Below are positions 35,113 to 44,103 of a DNA stretch of 64,000 nucleotides, one piece after another. The notes under the pieces were generated by a model. It was given only the letters and a program-made list of their open reading frames with translations. It was not told the DNA's origin and made no database searches. This stretch comes from Mesorhizobium sp. Root102 (GTDB lineage: Bacteria; Pseudomonadota; Alphaproteobacteria; Rhizobiales; Rhizobiaceae), in contig NZ_LMCP01000023.1 of NCBI RefSeq assembly GCF_001425625.1, positions 272,494 to 336,493 of the forward strand, written 5' to 3'. The translations under genes were made by a program, and so were the position numbers. Every line of letters starts with the position of its first letter. The stretch's first letter is position 1.

Positions 35113-37287
35113 CTATCCACCCACGGCAGTGAGGGATTGAAGCGCGGCCTTGAGCTTTTCAGCGCCGCCCAGTGCGGCGCGGTTGAGCGGGGCCGATACG
35201 ACCGGAGCCGAGAGGCTTCCCGTCACATGCAGGATCTCGTGATCGAGATAGTCGAACACGCGATCCTGAATCTCCTGTGTCAGTCGTCCGCCAAGCGACA
35301 GTCCACGCTGCACCTGTTCGACGACGGCCACCCGGTTGGTCTTGCGGATAGAGGCTTCCACCAGCGCCCAGTCGAGCCCGGTCGGGTCGAGGCTGCGCAG
35401 GTCGATGATCTCGGCATCGACGCCGGTCTCCTCGACCACCTGGCTGGCGACAGCAACCATGCTGGCGCTGGTGAGCAGTGTGCAGGCGCTGCCCGGCCTT
35501 ACGATCTTCGCCTTGCCGAGCCGCACGCAATAGTCGCGGTCATCGGTCGGAATGGGCCCTTCACTGGGGAACAGTTCGACATGCTCGATGACGACGACCG
35601 GATCGTCGCATTTCAGCGCTGAATTCATCAGGCCGATATAGTCGAAGGGCGTCGTCGGGGCGACGATGCGCCAGCCGGGATAGAGCGCGAACAGGCCGGA
35701 CGGATCGCCCGAATGCTGCGAGCCGTAGCCGGTGTGCGGCGAGACGCGGACCCTGACGACGATCGGCACCGGAAAGCCGCCGCCGAACATGTGGCGCACC
35801 TTGCTGACCGCGTTGAACAACTGGTCGGCGGCAACCAGGCAGAAGTCGCCGAACATGATCTCGACGATCGGCCGCAAGCCGCAAAGCGCTGCACCCAGCG
35901 CCACGCCGACAAAACCGTTCTCGGCGATCGGCATCGCCAGCACGCGCTCCGGCCAGCGTTCCAGCGCGCCCTTTGTGGCGCCCGAAACGCCACCGCGCAA
36001 CCGGTGCACATCCTCGCCCATGATGATGATGCGGGCATCCTGCTCCATGGCGCGAGCGATGACCTCGGACGCGGCAACCATGAACTTGACCGGCTTGGTG
36101 TCGGCCGGCGGCACATCCTCGATCTCGAGGAAGCGCTCATCCCTGAGCTCGGAAAGATCGCCGCGGATCTGGTTGTCGACGTCGCTTGGGTCCGGCCACA
36201 GATGGTCGGGAATGCGCAGCGCGTTGCCGCTTATTTCGGTGAGCGAATCGGCGGCGGTGTTGACGACCTCCATGACGCGCTGGTCGAGTGTGCCGAGGTC
36301 GGAAGCGTTCAAAATGCCCATCGTCTTCAGGCGAGCCGCCATGGTGGTAAGCGGGTCACGCGCTTTCCAGGCGTCTTCCTCGGCGCGCGTGCGGTAGCCG
36401 AATTCGCTGCCCGGGCGGGCGCCGCTCTGATGTAAAAACCGGTAGCAGAGCGCCTCGACCAGCACCGGGCCTCCGTCCTCCTCGATCGTCCGGCGCGCCT
36501 CGCGCATGGCATGGTGAACCGCCACCACATCCATGCCGTCGCATTCGATGCCGCGAAAGCCGAGCATGGGTCCGCGCGACGCCAGCCGCGTCTCGCGTGT
36601 CTGCTCGTTGATGTGTGTCGAGACGGCATAGAGATTGTTTTCGGCGAAAAAGATCACCGGCAGTCGGTAGAGCGCGGCGATGTTCATCGCCTCATAGGCC
36701 GGCCCCGCCATCATCGTGCCGTCGCCGAAGAAGGCGACCGAGATATTGCCGGTGCCGAGCAGCTTGTCAGCGAGCGCGTAGCCGGCCGCGTGCGGCAGGT
36801 TGCCACCGATGATGGCGCTGGTGCCAGGAATCCCCGAAGCATCGTCGCGCATATGCATCGAGCCGCCACGGCCGCCGCAATAGCCTGACTTGAGCCCCAT
36901 GATCTCGGCCATCAGGCCGCGCACCGAACCCTGCATGTCCGGAGTGAAAGCGTCGCGCAGCGGGTCGAAGCCCTCTGGCGTCTGCGCGTTGACCAGCTTG
37001 GCCAGCACCTGGTGATGGGCGCGGTGGGTGCCATTGATGCGGTCGCCGGTGCCGAGCACGGACATCGCCCCGACCGCCGTCGCCTCCTGGCCGATGCTGG
37101 CATGTGCCGGACCATGCACCAGCCCGGCATTGGCGAGATCGAGCACTTTTTCCTCGAAACGGCGGATGAGCAGCATCTGGTGATACCAGCGCACCAGGCT
37201 CGAAACCTCGGCGTCGTTCCAGTCCGAATCATCGACGTCGAGCCGCAACCAGGGCGCCGATGGCTGGATCGATGTCTGCTGGACCAT
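35113..37287 (-). CDS. Fused alpha-beta 2-oxoacid dehydrogenase E1 component (TPP-dependent)
   Basis: This 724-residue single chain joins both E1 subunits. The alpha part (about 1-330) has RRFEEKVLDLANAGLVHGPAHASIGQEA and the thiamine-diphosphate motif FFGDGTMMAGPAYEAMN ending FFAENN. The beta part (about 400-720) has MGEDVHRLRGGVSGATKG, the ENGFVGVALGAAL segment and a transketolase C-terminal domain. It decarboxylates a 2-oxoacid. No dihydrolipoyl acyltransferase (E2) or matching E3 gene is nearby, so it must borrow them or act otherwise. Start 37287 has GGAA at 9 bp; 37302 lacks a ribosome site. Confidence 0.9.
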   Translation of the reverse strand: MVQQTSIQPSAPWLRLDVDDSDWNDAEVSSLVRWYHQMLLIRRFEEKVLDLANAGLVHGPAHASIGQEATAVGAMSVLGTGDRINGTHRAHHQVLAKLVNAQTPEGFDPLRDAFTPDMQGSVRGLMAEIMGLKSGYCGGRGGSMHMRDDASGIPGTSAIIGGNLPHAAGYALADKLLGTGNISVAFFGDGTMMAGPAYEAMNIAALYRLPVIFFAENNLYAVSTHINEQTRETRLASRGPMLGFRGIECDGMDVVAVHHAMREARRTIEEDGGPVLVEALCYRFLHQSGARPGSEFGYRTRAEEDAWKARDPLTTMAARLKTMGILNASDLGTLDQRVMEVVNTAADSLTEISGNALRIPDHLWPDPSDVDNQIRGDLSELRDERFLEIEDVPPADTKPVKFMVAASEVIARAMEQDARIIIMGEDVHRLRGGVSGATKGALERWPERVLAMPIAENGFVGVALGAALCGLRPIVEIMFGDFCLVAADQLFNAVSKVRHMFGGGFPVPIVVRVRVSPHTGYGSQHSGDPSGLFALYPGWRIVAPTTPFDYIGLMNSALKCDDPVVVIEHVELFPSEGPIPTDDRDYCVRLGKAKIVRPGSACTLLTSASMVAVASQVVEETGVDAEIIDLRSLDPTGLDWALVEASIRKTNRVAVVEQVQRGLSLGGRLTQEIQDRVFDYLDHEILHVTGSLSAPVVSAPLNRAALGGAEKLKAALQSLTAVGG

Positions 37288-37311
37288 GTCAGCTATTTCC
37301 ATTCTGGTAGA

Positions 37312-37321
37312 TGATATATCA
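37312..37321. promoter_or_regulatory. Probable GntR operator, copy 2
   Basis: TGATATATCA followed by AATATTT matches the site upstream of the aminotransferase gene (33365-33374) in sequence and orientation. It is 25 bp upstream of the E1 start codon. Confidence 0.6.
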
Positions 37322-37392
37322 AATATTTTCTCAGTCGATTGCGGTGGGTTGTTTTTCCTGGGGCACTGCACTGTCTTGCGGGCATCACACAA

Positions 37393-37409
37393 ATGGAATT
37401 AAATTTCAT
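37393..37409. promoter_or_regulatory. Probable IclR operator, copy 2
   Basis: ATGGAATTAAATTTCAT is a 17-bp palindrome with one mismatched pair. It is the reverse complement of the box at 22292-22308 apart from the central base. It lies about 105 bp upstream of the E1 dehydrogenase start. The rest of 37303-37630 holds no gene that I can support. Confidence 0.65.
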
Positions 37410-37590
37410 TTTCAGTGCGAAGTCGAGACTAAGCCGGGACGGCGGCGTTCCGCAAGAGGAATTTTGAAGCCTGCATTCAGGTCATTTCACTCTTGAGCCG
37501 AATGCCGGATTGCGGTGAAAGCAACACCCTCAAGCAAGCATGTCGGCATCCTCGCCGGATCACGGCGTCAGATTTCAGGTGCGACTCCGC

Positions 37591-37615
37591 GTCGGTATGA
37601 TATAATCACACCGAC
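37591..37615 (+). promoter_or_regulatory. parDE promoter and overlapping operator
   Basis: GTCGGT and ACCGAC flank inner half-sites TGAT and ATCA, giving a 25-bp palindrome with 10 of 12 pairs matched. A consensus -10 box TATAAT (37601-37606) lies at its centre. The ATG of the antitoxin gene follows at 37631 with AGGAG at 37621. An operator straddling the -10 is the expected arrangement for ParD autorepression. Confidence 0.65.
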
Positions 37616-37630
37616 GTTGTAGGAGAAATC

Positions 37631-37912
37631 ATGGCCGCTACCGAAAAACGCACCTTCAGCCTGCCAGCAGAGCAGGCTGCTTTCATCGATCATCTCGTGA
37701 AAACGGGAACCTACGCGACCAGCAGCGAAGTGATCCGCGCCGGGCTTCGCGCCCTGCAAGAGCGCGACGCTGCCGTAGAGCGCTGGCTACGCGAGGAAGT
37801 CGTGCCGACCTATGACAGATGGAAGGCGGATCCTTCCCGAGTGATCCCAGCCGACCAGGGTTTTGACAGTATCCGCGCTCATCACGCTGCCCGTCTCAAG
37901 GGGGATGTGTGA
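37631..37912 (+). CDS. parD: ParD-type antitoxin
   Basis: This 93-residue protein has a ribbon-helix-helix N terminus (KRTFSLPAEQAAFIDHLVKTGTYATSSEVIRAGLRALQER), the classic ParD/CopG DNA-binding fold. The C-terminal tail, rich in charged residues, would wrap the toxin. A strong ribosome site AGGAG precedes the ATG. The stop overlaps the toxin start (GTGA). It should neutralise ParE and repress the operon through the palindrome over the -10 box. Confidence 0.92.
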   Translation: MAATEKRTFSLPAEQAAFIDHLVKTGTYATSSEVIRAGLRALQERDAAVERWLREEVVPTYDRWKADPSRVIPADQGFDSIRAHHAARLKGDV

Positions 37913-38208
37913 AGCGTCGGCATGTTGTTCTGTCGCCGGAAGCGCTAGCGGACTTGCGTTGGATATACGACACCATCGCGTCGGCCGCCGGCAACGCCAC
38001 GGCAATGCGCTACATCGAGCGGATCGAAGCCCATTGCCGGGGGCTTGACCACGCATCGGAGCGAGGAACACGCCGTGACGATCTGCGGCCGGGGCTTCGG
38101 GTCATCGGTTTCGAGCGCCGTGTGACGGTGACCTTTACCGTGGAATCCGACCAAGTGGTGATTTTCCGCGTGTTCTATGGCGGGGCCAATTGGGAGGACG
38201 AGCTGTAA
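37909..38208 (+). CDS. parE: ParE-type toxin
   Basis: This 99-residue RelE/ParE-fold toxin has VVLSPEALADLRWIYDTIA, the YIERIEAHCRGLDHASERGTRRDD region, the LRPGLRVIGFERRVTVTFTV strand, and the C-terminal VVIFRVFYGGANWEDEL. Characterised ParE proteins inhibit DNA gyrase. It starts with GTG at 37909, coupled to the antitoxin stop. Length and residues look intact, so the module is probably functional. Confidence 0.9.
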   Translation: MKRRHVVLSPEALADLRWIYDTIASAAGNATAMRYIERIEAHCRGLDHASERGTRRDDLRPGLRVIGFERRVTVTFTVESDQVVIFRVFYGGANWEDEL

Positions 38209-38255
38209 TCTGCCACGGGAAAGAGTCGTGAATCGGATGGTCGCGTGAACCCCGG

Positions 38256-39029
38256 CTAGCGATCCACCAGGTGCTGGAAGAACTGCAAAAACAATTCCCG
38301 CTCCGTGGTGATGTCGAGCTTCTCGTAGATGCGCCGGCGATGGTTCTTGACGGTGCCGACTGTAATGCCGAGACGCTCGGCGATGTTCGCCGTCGGATGG
38401 CCGGCAAGGATCAGCTGGACAAGTTCCCGCTCGCGCAGCGACAGCTCCGGCCACAGGCTGGCTGGGATGGTCGGCTCCTGCCGGGGCGAGGCGCCGGGGC
38501 CTGTCGGCGCCGATGTGCGGGAGAATTCGGTTCCGCGCGCCTTGATGTCGAGCGCATGCAACGCCTCGAACACCGGCAGCCGCTCATCCAGCAGCGCGAT
38601 CTCACTCTCCTTGAACGAAGTGATCGAGCGGTCGAGGAAGATGCCGAGGCACCAGTCGCCGCCATCGGCAAGCATGATGCCGACTTCGTCGCAAATCTCC
38701 GACTGCGCCAGGAAGCCGGCAATGTACTGGCCGCGCTTGGCTTCGTCGTCGGCAAGCCGTTTCAGCGGCATGATGCCCAGCCTTCGCTCGCGCCGCCACG
38801 AGGCATAGAACGGGTCGAAGACATAGTAGTTGTCGAGATAGCGCCGGACCATCTCGTCAGAGAAGCGCCGGTGCTTGATGAACTCTGGCGTTTGCGTCGC
38901 CGAGTAGCGCGTCACCGTTACGAGGTCGTGCTCGATGTCGGCGCCGATCAGATCGATCAAGCAGTCGACATGCCTGTCCGTGCCGATTGCGGCGATCGCG
39001 TTGGCGAGCGGCGCCCAGATGGTCCCCAT
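38256..39029 (-). CDS. LuxR-type HTH transcriptional regulator
   Basis: This 257-residue protein has a C-terminal LuxR/FixJ helix-turn-helix (LSLRERELVQLILAGHPTANIAERLGITVGTVKNHRRRIYEKL) and an N-terminal domain of about 180 residues without receiver aspartates or an obvious acyl-homoserine-lactone signature. Start 39029 is chosen because AAGGG lies 7 bp upstream; ATG at 39035 is the alternative. It is divergent from the acetone-carboxylase-like operon and so probably controls it. That differs from the sigma-54 activator AcxR that accompanies acetone carboxylase in Xanthobacter. Confidence 0.85.
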   Translation of the reverse strand: MGTIWAPLANAIAAIGTDRHVDCLIDLIGADIEHDLVTVTRYSATQTPEFIKHRRFSDEMVRRYLDNYYVFDPFYASWRRERRLGIMPLKRLADDEAKRGQYIAGFLAQSEICDEVGIMLADGGDWCLGIFLDRSITSFKESEIALLDERLPVFEALHALDIKARGTEFSRTSAPTGPGASPRQEPTIPASLWPELSLRERELVQLILAGHPTANIAERLGITVGTVKNHRRRIYEKLDITTERELFLQFFQHLVDR

Positions 39030-39146
39030 GCGCATGCCCTTTTCTCGGCGATCTCAGCCCAACCGTCATTGTGTCTTTAGGCATATGGCGCGAGGCCGCC
39101 CAATGAATCTAGCCTTGCGTCAACCTAGACCAGATCCGAGGCGACC

Positions 39147-41306
39147 GTGACCCAGCCAAACCTGACCAGTCCAATCATTGGCAATCCAATCGTCATCGGT
39201 ATCGACGCCGGCGGCACCATGACCGACACGATCCTTGTCGATCAGGACGGCCACTTCAAGATCGGCAAATCGGCGACCACGCCGAAGAACGAAGCCGAGG
39301 GTTTCCTGGCCTCGGCCGAGGATGCCGCGGATGCCTGGGGCATCTCGCTGGAATCGCTGTTCTCAGGCGTCAACGTCGTACTCTATTCGGGCACCGGCAT
39401 GCTCAACACGCTGTTGTCGCGCACTGGCCGCCGGCTCGGCCTGATCACCACCAAGGGCCTCGAGGACATGATCCTGATGGGCCGCGGCCTGCAGGCCTGG
39501 GCCGACTATTCCTATGCCGACCGGCTTCATGCGGTCACCCACCATCATCCCGATCCGCTGGTGCCGCGCCGCCGCACCCATGGCGTGACCGAGCGCATCG
39601 ACCAGTTCGGCGACATCGTGCTGCCGCTCTACGAACACGAGGTCTCCGCCGCCGCGAAAAAACTGATCGCCGACAAGGTCGAGGCGATCTGCATCATGAC
39701 CATCTTCTCGCACGTCAATCCGGTGCACGAGAAGCGCATCGCCGAGATCTGCCGCGAGGAGGTCGAGAAGGCCGGCGCCGACATCATCGTCTACACCAGC
39801 CATGAGGTCCGGCCGGTCATCCGCGAGCAGTCGCGGCTGAACTCGGTGCTGATCGAAGCTTACGCCACCTCGCGTGGCCGCAAGCAGCTTAGGGGTATCG
39901 AGGACGTCTCGAAGAAGTGCGGCTTCAAATATGGCGTGCAGACGCTGCTCTCCTTCGGCGGCCTGACCTCGATCAACCATCCGCGCCTGCATGAAACCAT
40001 GATCTCCGGCCCGATCGGCGGCATCCTGGGTGCTGCGTATGTCGGCAAACTGATCGGCAATGATTCGCTGATCTGCTCGGACATGGGCGGCACCTCCTTC
40101 GATATGGGCGTCATCACGCGCGGCCAGACGCGGATCGAGAACGAGCCGCTGATGGACCGTTTCAAGCTCAACGTGCCGACGCTGCATCTCGACACCATTG
40201 GCGCCGGCGCCGGCATGATCCTCAAGGTCGATCCGTTGACCAAGAAGGTCAGCCTCGGACCGGAAAGCGCCGGCTCTGATCCTGGCCCAATCTGTTTCGA
40301 TCGTGGCGGCACCGAACCCACCATCGCCGACTGCGACGCCATTCTCGGTCGCCTGAACCCGCATTATTTCCTGGGCGGCAAGGTCGTGCTGCAGGTCGAA
40401 AAGGCGCGCCGCGCCTTCCAGGAGAAATGCTCCGACATATTGGGCGTCGGACTGGAGGAAGCCGCAGAAGGCATGATCGACATGCTGGAGTCCGATGCCA
40501 ACAACGCGCTGCGCCGTGTCATCTCGGGCCAAGGCATCCACCCCTCCGAATTCACGCTGCTGTCTTATGGCGGTTCCGGTCCGCTGCATCTGGCCGGTTG
40601 CTCCAGGGGCATCGGCTTCAAGGACATCATCACCTTCCAGTTCGCTGCTGCTTTCTCCGCCTTCGGCTGCACCACGGCGGACTTCATGCGCCGTCATTCC
40701 GTCTCCACGCAGCACGACATCCCCTCGCGCGCTGACGAGACCACACTGGCCGCTTTCGGCGCGAAGGTGACGACAGTGTGGAACGATCTGACCAAGGCCG
40801 CGGTCGACGAGATGATCGCCGACGGCCATGCGCGTGAGAAGATCAAGACGGTGCCGTTCCTGATGATGCGCTACACCGGCCAACTCGAGGATGTCGAAGT
40901 CATGGCGCCGCTTGCCGAAGTCAGCTCAGCCGACGACATGCGCAAAGTCATCGACGAATTCGAGGCGGTTTATGCCAAAGTCAACCATCGCGTGTCGCGT
41001 TATGGCGAGGCCGGCTTCACCATCACCGAACTCGGGCTGATCGCCACCGCCGACAAGGTCAAGCCGGTGCTGCTCAAGCGGCCGCTCGGCGCCTCCAATC
41101 CGGCAGCCGCCCACAAGGGTGTGCGCGAGGCCTATATTGGTGGGCGTTGGCACAAGGCCAATCTCTACGAGATGGATTTGCTGCAGCCCGGCCACGAAGT
41201 GATCGGCCCGGCCATCATCGAACATCCCGCCACCACGCTCGTCGTTCATCCGCAGGACCGCGTCCATGTCGATGAATGGACGCTGCTGCACTACACCCAT
41301 GCTTGA
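39147..41306 (+). CDS. acxA: Acetone carboxylase beta subunit-like (HyuA/hydantoinase A family)
   Basis: This 719-residue protein is close to the 717 residues of AcxA. It is an ASKHA-fold ATPase subunit: IGIDAGGTMTDTILVDQDG (phosphate 1), LLSFGGLTSINHPRL, and the second phosphate loop SDMGGTSFDMGVI, ending with LLSYGGSGPLHLAG. In acetone carboxylase it activates substrate and bicarbonate with ATP. It starts with GTG at 39147 after GAGGCGACC. The alpha and gamma genes follow directly, making a complete set; related acetophenone-type carboxylases and hydantoinases share the fold, so the true ketone substrate is not fixed. Confidence 0.9.
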   Translation: MTQPNLTSPIIGNPIVIGIDAGGTMTDTILVDQDGHFKIGKSATTPKNEAEGFLASAEDAADAWGISLESLFSGVNVVLYSGTGMLNTLLSRTGRRLGLITTKGLEDMILMGRGLQAWADYSYADRLHAVTHHHPDPLVPRRRTHGVTERIDQFGDIVLPLYEHEVSAAAKKLIADKVEAICIMTIFSHVNPVHEKRIAEICREEVEKAGADIIVYTSHEVRPVIREQSRLNSVLIEAYATSRGRKQLRGIEDVSKKCGFKYGVQTLLSFGGLTSINHPRLHETMISGPIGGILGAAYVGKLIGNDSLICSDMGGTSFDMGVITRGQTRIENEPLMDRFKLNVPTLHLDTIGAGAGMILKVDPLTKKVSLGPESAGSDPGPICFDRGGTEPTIADCDAILGRLNPHYFLGGKVVLQVEKARRAFQEKCSDILGVGLEEAAEGMIDMLESDANNALRRVISGQGIHPSEFTLLSYGGSGPLHLAGCSRGIGFKDIITFQFAAAFSAFGCTTADFMRRHSVSTQHDIPSRADETTLAAFGAKVTTVWNDLTKAAVDEMIADGHAREKIKTVPFLMMRYTGQLEDVEVMAPLAEVSSADDMRKVIDEFEAVYAKVNHRVSRYGEAGFTITELGLIATADKVKPVLLKRPLGASNPAAAHKGVREAYIGGRWHKANLYEMDLLQPGHEVIGPAIIEHPATTLVVHPQDRVHVDEWTLLHYTHA

Positions 41307-41319
41307 GAGGGCGATCGCC

Positions 41320-43524
41320 ATGTTGGACAAACCTGCTTCGGCCCTGCGCCTTCGCGAAAGACTGCTCGATTCCGAGCGGCTGATGGAAGAGACCGGCTGC
41401 TATGACGGCATCACGGAACTCACGCTGCGCAACCAGGATCCGCTGAAATTCGAGACCCTGCACACCAAGCTGCGCGCCTATTGCGTCTCGGCACGCGAAA
41501 TGGCCCGCCGCATCTCGGCCTCGCCCGGCGTGCGCGAGGTCGGCGAAATGGTGGTCGCCATCTATACGCCCGAGGGCGACGCCATCGCGCTCTCCAACGG
41601 CATCATGGTGCATGTCCATACGATGAGCCGCTTCATCAAATGGATGATCAAGAACGGCTACGAGGACAACCCGCGCATCCGCGAGGGCGACATCTTCGCC
41701 AATAACGACGCCTTCATCGGCACCGTGCAGGTGCCCGACGTGATGGACGTCGTGCCGATCTTCCATGAGGACACACTTGTCGGCTGGGCCGGCGCTGTCT
41801 GCCACGAGCTGGAAGCCGGCGGCATCACGCCGGGCGGTGACGTGTGCCTGGCACAGGAGCGCTTCACCGAAGGCCTGTTCGTCTGTGCCGAGAAGATCGG
41901 CGAGAACGATGAGATCCGCCGCGACTACGTCATCCGCTGCGAGCGCAATCTGCGCATGCCGATCTATTGGGTGCTCGACGAGAAGGCCAAGGTCGCCTCC
42001 TGCATCGATATGCGCGAAAGCGTCAAGCAGCTGATCTCGGAGATCGGCCTCGACTACTGGATGAAGGTGTCGAAGGAGTTCATCGAGGAAGGCCGCCGCG
42101 CCCAGCTCGCCCGCACCCGCCAGCTCACCGTGCCCGGCATCTATCGCGGCCACACTTTCTACGGCCACGTCACGGCGGGAAAGCCCGGCTTCCAGCTGCT
42201 CGGCGATCCCGACTGGCTCTACAACATCCCCATCGAGATGGAGATCACCACCGACGGCAAGATCACCATGGACTTCGAGGGCACGCAGCCCTGGGGCTAC
42301 CATTCGATGAACTGCACGCCGGCCGGCATGGATGGCGGCATGTTCGTGACGCTGACCCAGCACATGAATTTCGAAGGGCTGGTCAATGACGGTGCCTGGA
42401 TGGCGACCGAACTGAAACTGCCGCACGGCACCTGGACCAACCCCGACAACGAGATGGTAGCCACCGCCACCTCATGGGCGCTGCTTCTGCCGGCCTATGG
42501 CGTGTTCCAGCGGCTTTTGTCGCGCAGCTTCGTGGCGCGCGGCTATGTCGAGGAAGCCTTTGTCGGCCAGGTCAACAGCCCGATGATCGAGATGGGTGGC
42601 GAAAGCCAGTACGGCACGCCGTTCGGCATGGCGCATTTCGAATGCGCCGCCGCCGGTTCCGGCGCGCTCGCCATCAAGGATGGTCTCGACACCGCTTATG
42701 TCGGCTGGAACCCGGAATCCGACATGGGCAACATCGAGGTCTGGGAACAGTCGATGCCGATGGTCTATATCGGCCGCTCGATCATGCCCAATTCCGGCGG
42801 CGCCGGCAAATATCGCGGCGGCTGTTCCTTCGTCTCAACCTGGCTGATCAACAACACGTCGCATCTGCGGCTCCATACCTCGGAGCACTCTTCCAGGGTG
42901 TTCGACAATGGCGGCATGTGCGGCGGTTATCCCGCGCCGACCTGCCAGAAGCATCGCGCGGTGCGCAATTCCAACATTCACGAACTGGCGGCAAAAGGCG
43001 AACCGCTAGCGCATGCGCCCGGCATCGACCCGCATGTCTCCGACTACGAGAAGAACATCGGCGGCGACCATGTTGTGGTCGAGGGCCCCTACATCACCTC
43101 GCCGCACAAATCCGGCGATATCTTCAGCCATTCCTACAATGGCGGCGGCGGCTATGGCGACGTGCTGGAGCGCGATCCGATCAAGACGGCCTGGGATGTC
43201 GAGAACGGTTTTCTCACCCGGCAAGCGGCGGACCAGGTTTTCGGCATCGTGCTGAAGGACGATGAAGACGGCTATCCCGTTGCCGATATCGACGCCACGG
43301 TCGAACGTCGCGCTGAGATGCGCAAGCAACGCCTGGCCAAGGCGATACCGGTGGCGGACTGGATCGCCAAGGAGCGTGGCCGCGTCGAAAAGGCCGACTT
43401 CGCCCCAGAGGTGAAGAAAATGTACGCCAGCGCAATCAAGCTGTCGTCGCGCTTCACCAGGGAATTCAGCGAGTTCTGGAACGTCGACGCCAGATCGATC
43501 TTCATGCCGGGAGCAAAGCCATGA
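41320..43524 (+). CDS. acxB: Acetone carboxylase alpha subunit-like (HyuB family)
   Basis: This 734-residue subunit, slightly shorter than AcxB (about 776), belongs to the hydantoinase B family. Typical segments are GDIFANNDAFIGTVQVPDVMDVVPIF, GAVCHELEAGGITPGG, MGGESQYGTPFGMAHFECAAAG, and NSGGAGKYRGG near the C-terminal half. In the complex it carries the metal-dependent carboxylation site. Start 41320 follows GAGAGG; the reading frame extends upstream into acxA but lacks conservation there. It overlaps the gamma gene by 4 bp (ATGA). Confidence 0.92.
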   Translation: MLDKPASALRLRERLLDSERLMEETGCYDGITELTLRNQDPLKFETLHTKLRAYCVSAREMARRISASPGVREVGEMVVAIYTPEGDAIALSNGIMVHVHTMSRFIKWMIKNGYEDNPRIREGDIFANNDAFIGTVQVPDVMDVVPIFHEDTLVGWAGAVCHELEAGGITPGGDVCLAQERFTEGLFVCAEKIGENDEIRRDYVIRCERNLRMPIYWVLDEKAKVASCIDMRESVKQLISEIGLDYWMKVSKEFIEEGRRAQLARTRQLTVPGIYRGHTFYGHVTAGKPGFQLLGDPDWLYNIPIEMEITTDGKITMDFEGTQPWGYHSMNCTPAGMDGGMFVTLTQHMNFEGLVNDGAWMATELKLPHGTWTNPDNEMVATATSWALLLPAYGVFQRLLSRSFVARGYVEEAFVGQVNSPMIEMGGESQYGTPFGMAHFECAAAGSGALAIKDGLDTAYVGWNPESDMGNIEVWEQSMPMVYIGRSIMPNSGGAGKYRGGCSFVSTWLINNTSHLRLHTSEHSSRVFDNGGMCGGYPAPTCQKHRAVRNSNIHELAAKGEPLAHAPGIDPHVSDYEKNIGGDHVVVEGPYITSPHKSGDIFSHSYNGGGGYGDVLERDPIKTAWDVENGFLTRQAADQVFGIVLKDDEDGYPVADIDATVERRAEMRKQRLAKAIPVADWIAKERGRVEKADFAPEVKKMYASAIKLSSRFTREFSEFWNVDARSIFMPGAKP

Positions 43525-44006
43525 CCTCGTACAGCAAGGAAGTCCTGGGCGATCTGGCCGCCGGCAAGCTGCCTTGGCCGCAGACAAGGCGCATCATGAG
43601 CGCCTACAAGGACGATGACCGCTTCTTCAAGATGGTCGCCGTCTATCAGGACCGTATCGCCTGGAAGGACCCGATCCTGCTGCCGGTCTCCGACCATCTG
43701 TTCATCTGCCAGAGCGGCGATGAGCGCATCACCCGTTGCGAATGCGGCCATTCCTTCGGCGACTATCGCAAGAACTGGAAGCTCAACGCCGCGATTAACG
43801 TGCGCAACACCGAGGAGGCTTTGCGCGAGATCTATCCGAACAGCGATCTCCCCGATCCCGAATGGATGGAAATCCGCGAATTCATCTGTCCGCAGTGCGG
43901 CACGCTGCATGAGGTGGAAGCGGCGGCACCCGGCTATCCCATAGTCCACGATTTCGAGCCCGACCTCGAAGGCTTCTATCGCGAATGGCTTGGCAAACCG
44001 CTTTAG
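43521..44006 (+). CDS. acxC: Acetone carboxylase gamma subunit-like
   Basis: This 161-residue protein, close to the 168 residues of AcxC, has two cysteine pairs, TRCECGHSFGDYRKNWK and FICPQCGTLHEVE, forming a zinc-binding site. The KNWKLNAAINVRNT segment is diagnostic of this small subunit. Its presence distinguishes acetone-carboxylase-type systems from simple hydantoinases, which have only two subunits. It is translationally coupled to acxB. Confidence 0.93.
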   Translation: MTSYSKEVLGDLAAGKLPWPQTRRIMSAYKDDDRFFKMVAVYQDRIAWKDPILLPVSDHLFICQSGDERITRCECGHSFGDYRKNWKLNAAINVRNTEEALREIYPNSDLPDPEWMEIREFICPQCGTLHEVEAAAPGYPIVHDFEPDLEGFYREWLGKPL

Positions 44007-44103
44007 GAACCATGAATCGCTGTCGATCGAGCCTGCGCCGGTGTGATTGCCAAATCCGGTAAGGCCTGATTGCCTGCCCGGAACGAAGCGGAGACCGTGC
44101 GCC

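Noticed and set aside
39036..39146. Possible sigma-54 promoter for the carboxylase operon
   Set aside because: No GG-N10-GC with the consensus TGGCAC/TTGC context was found.
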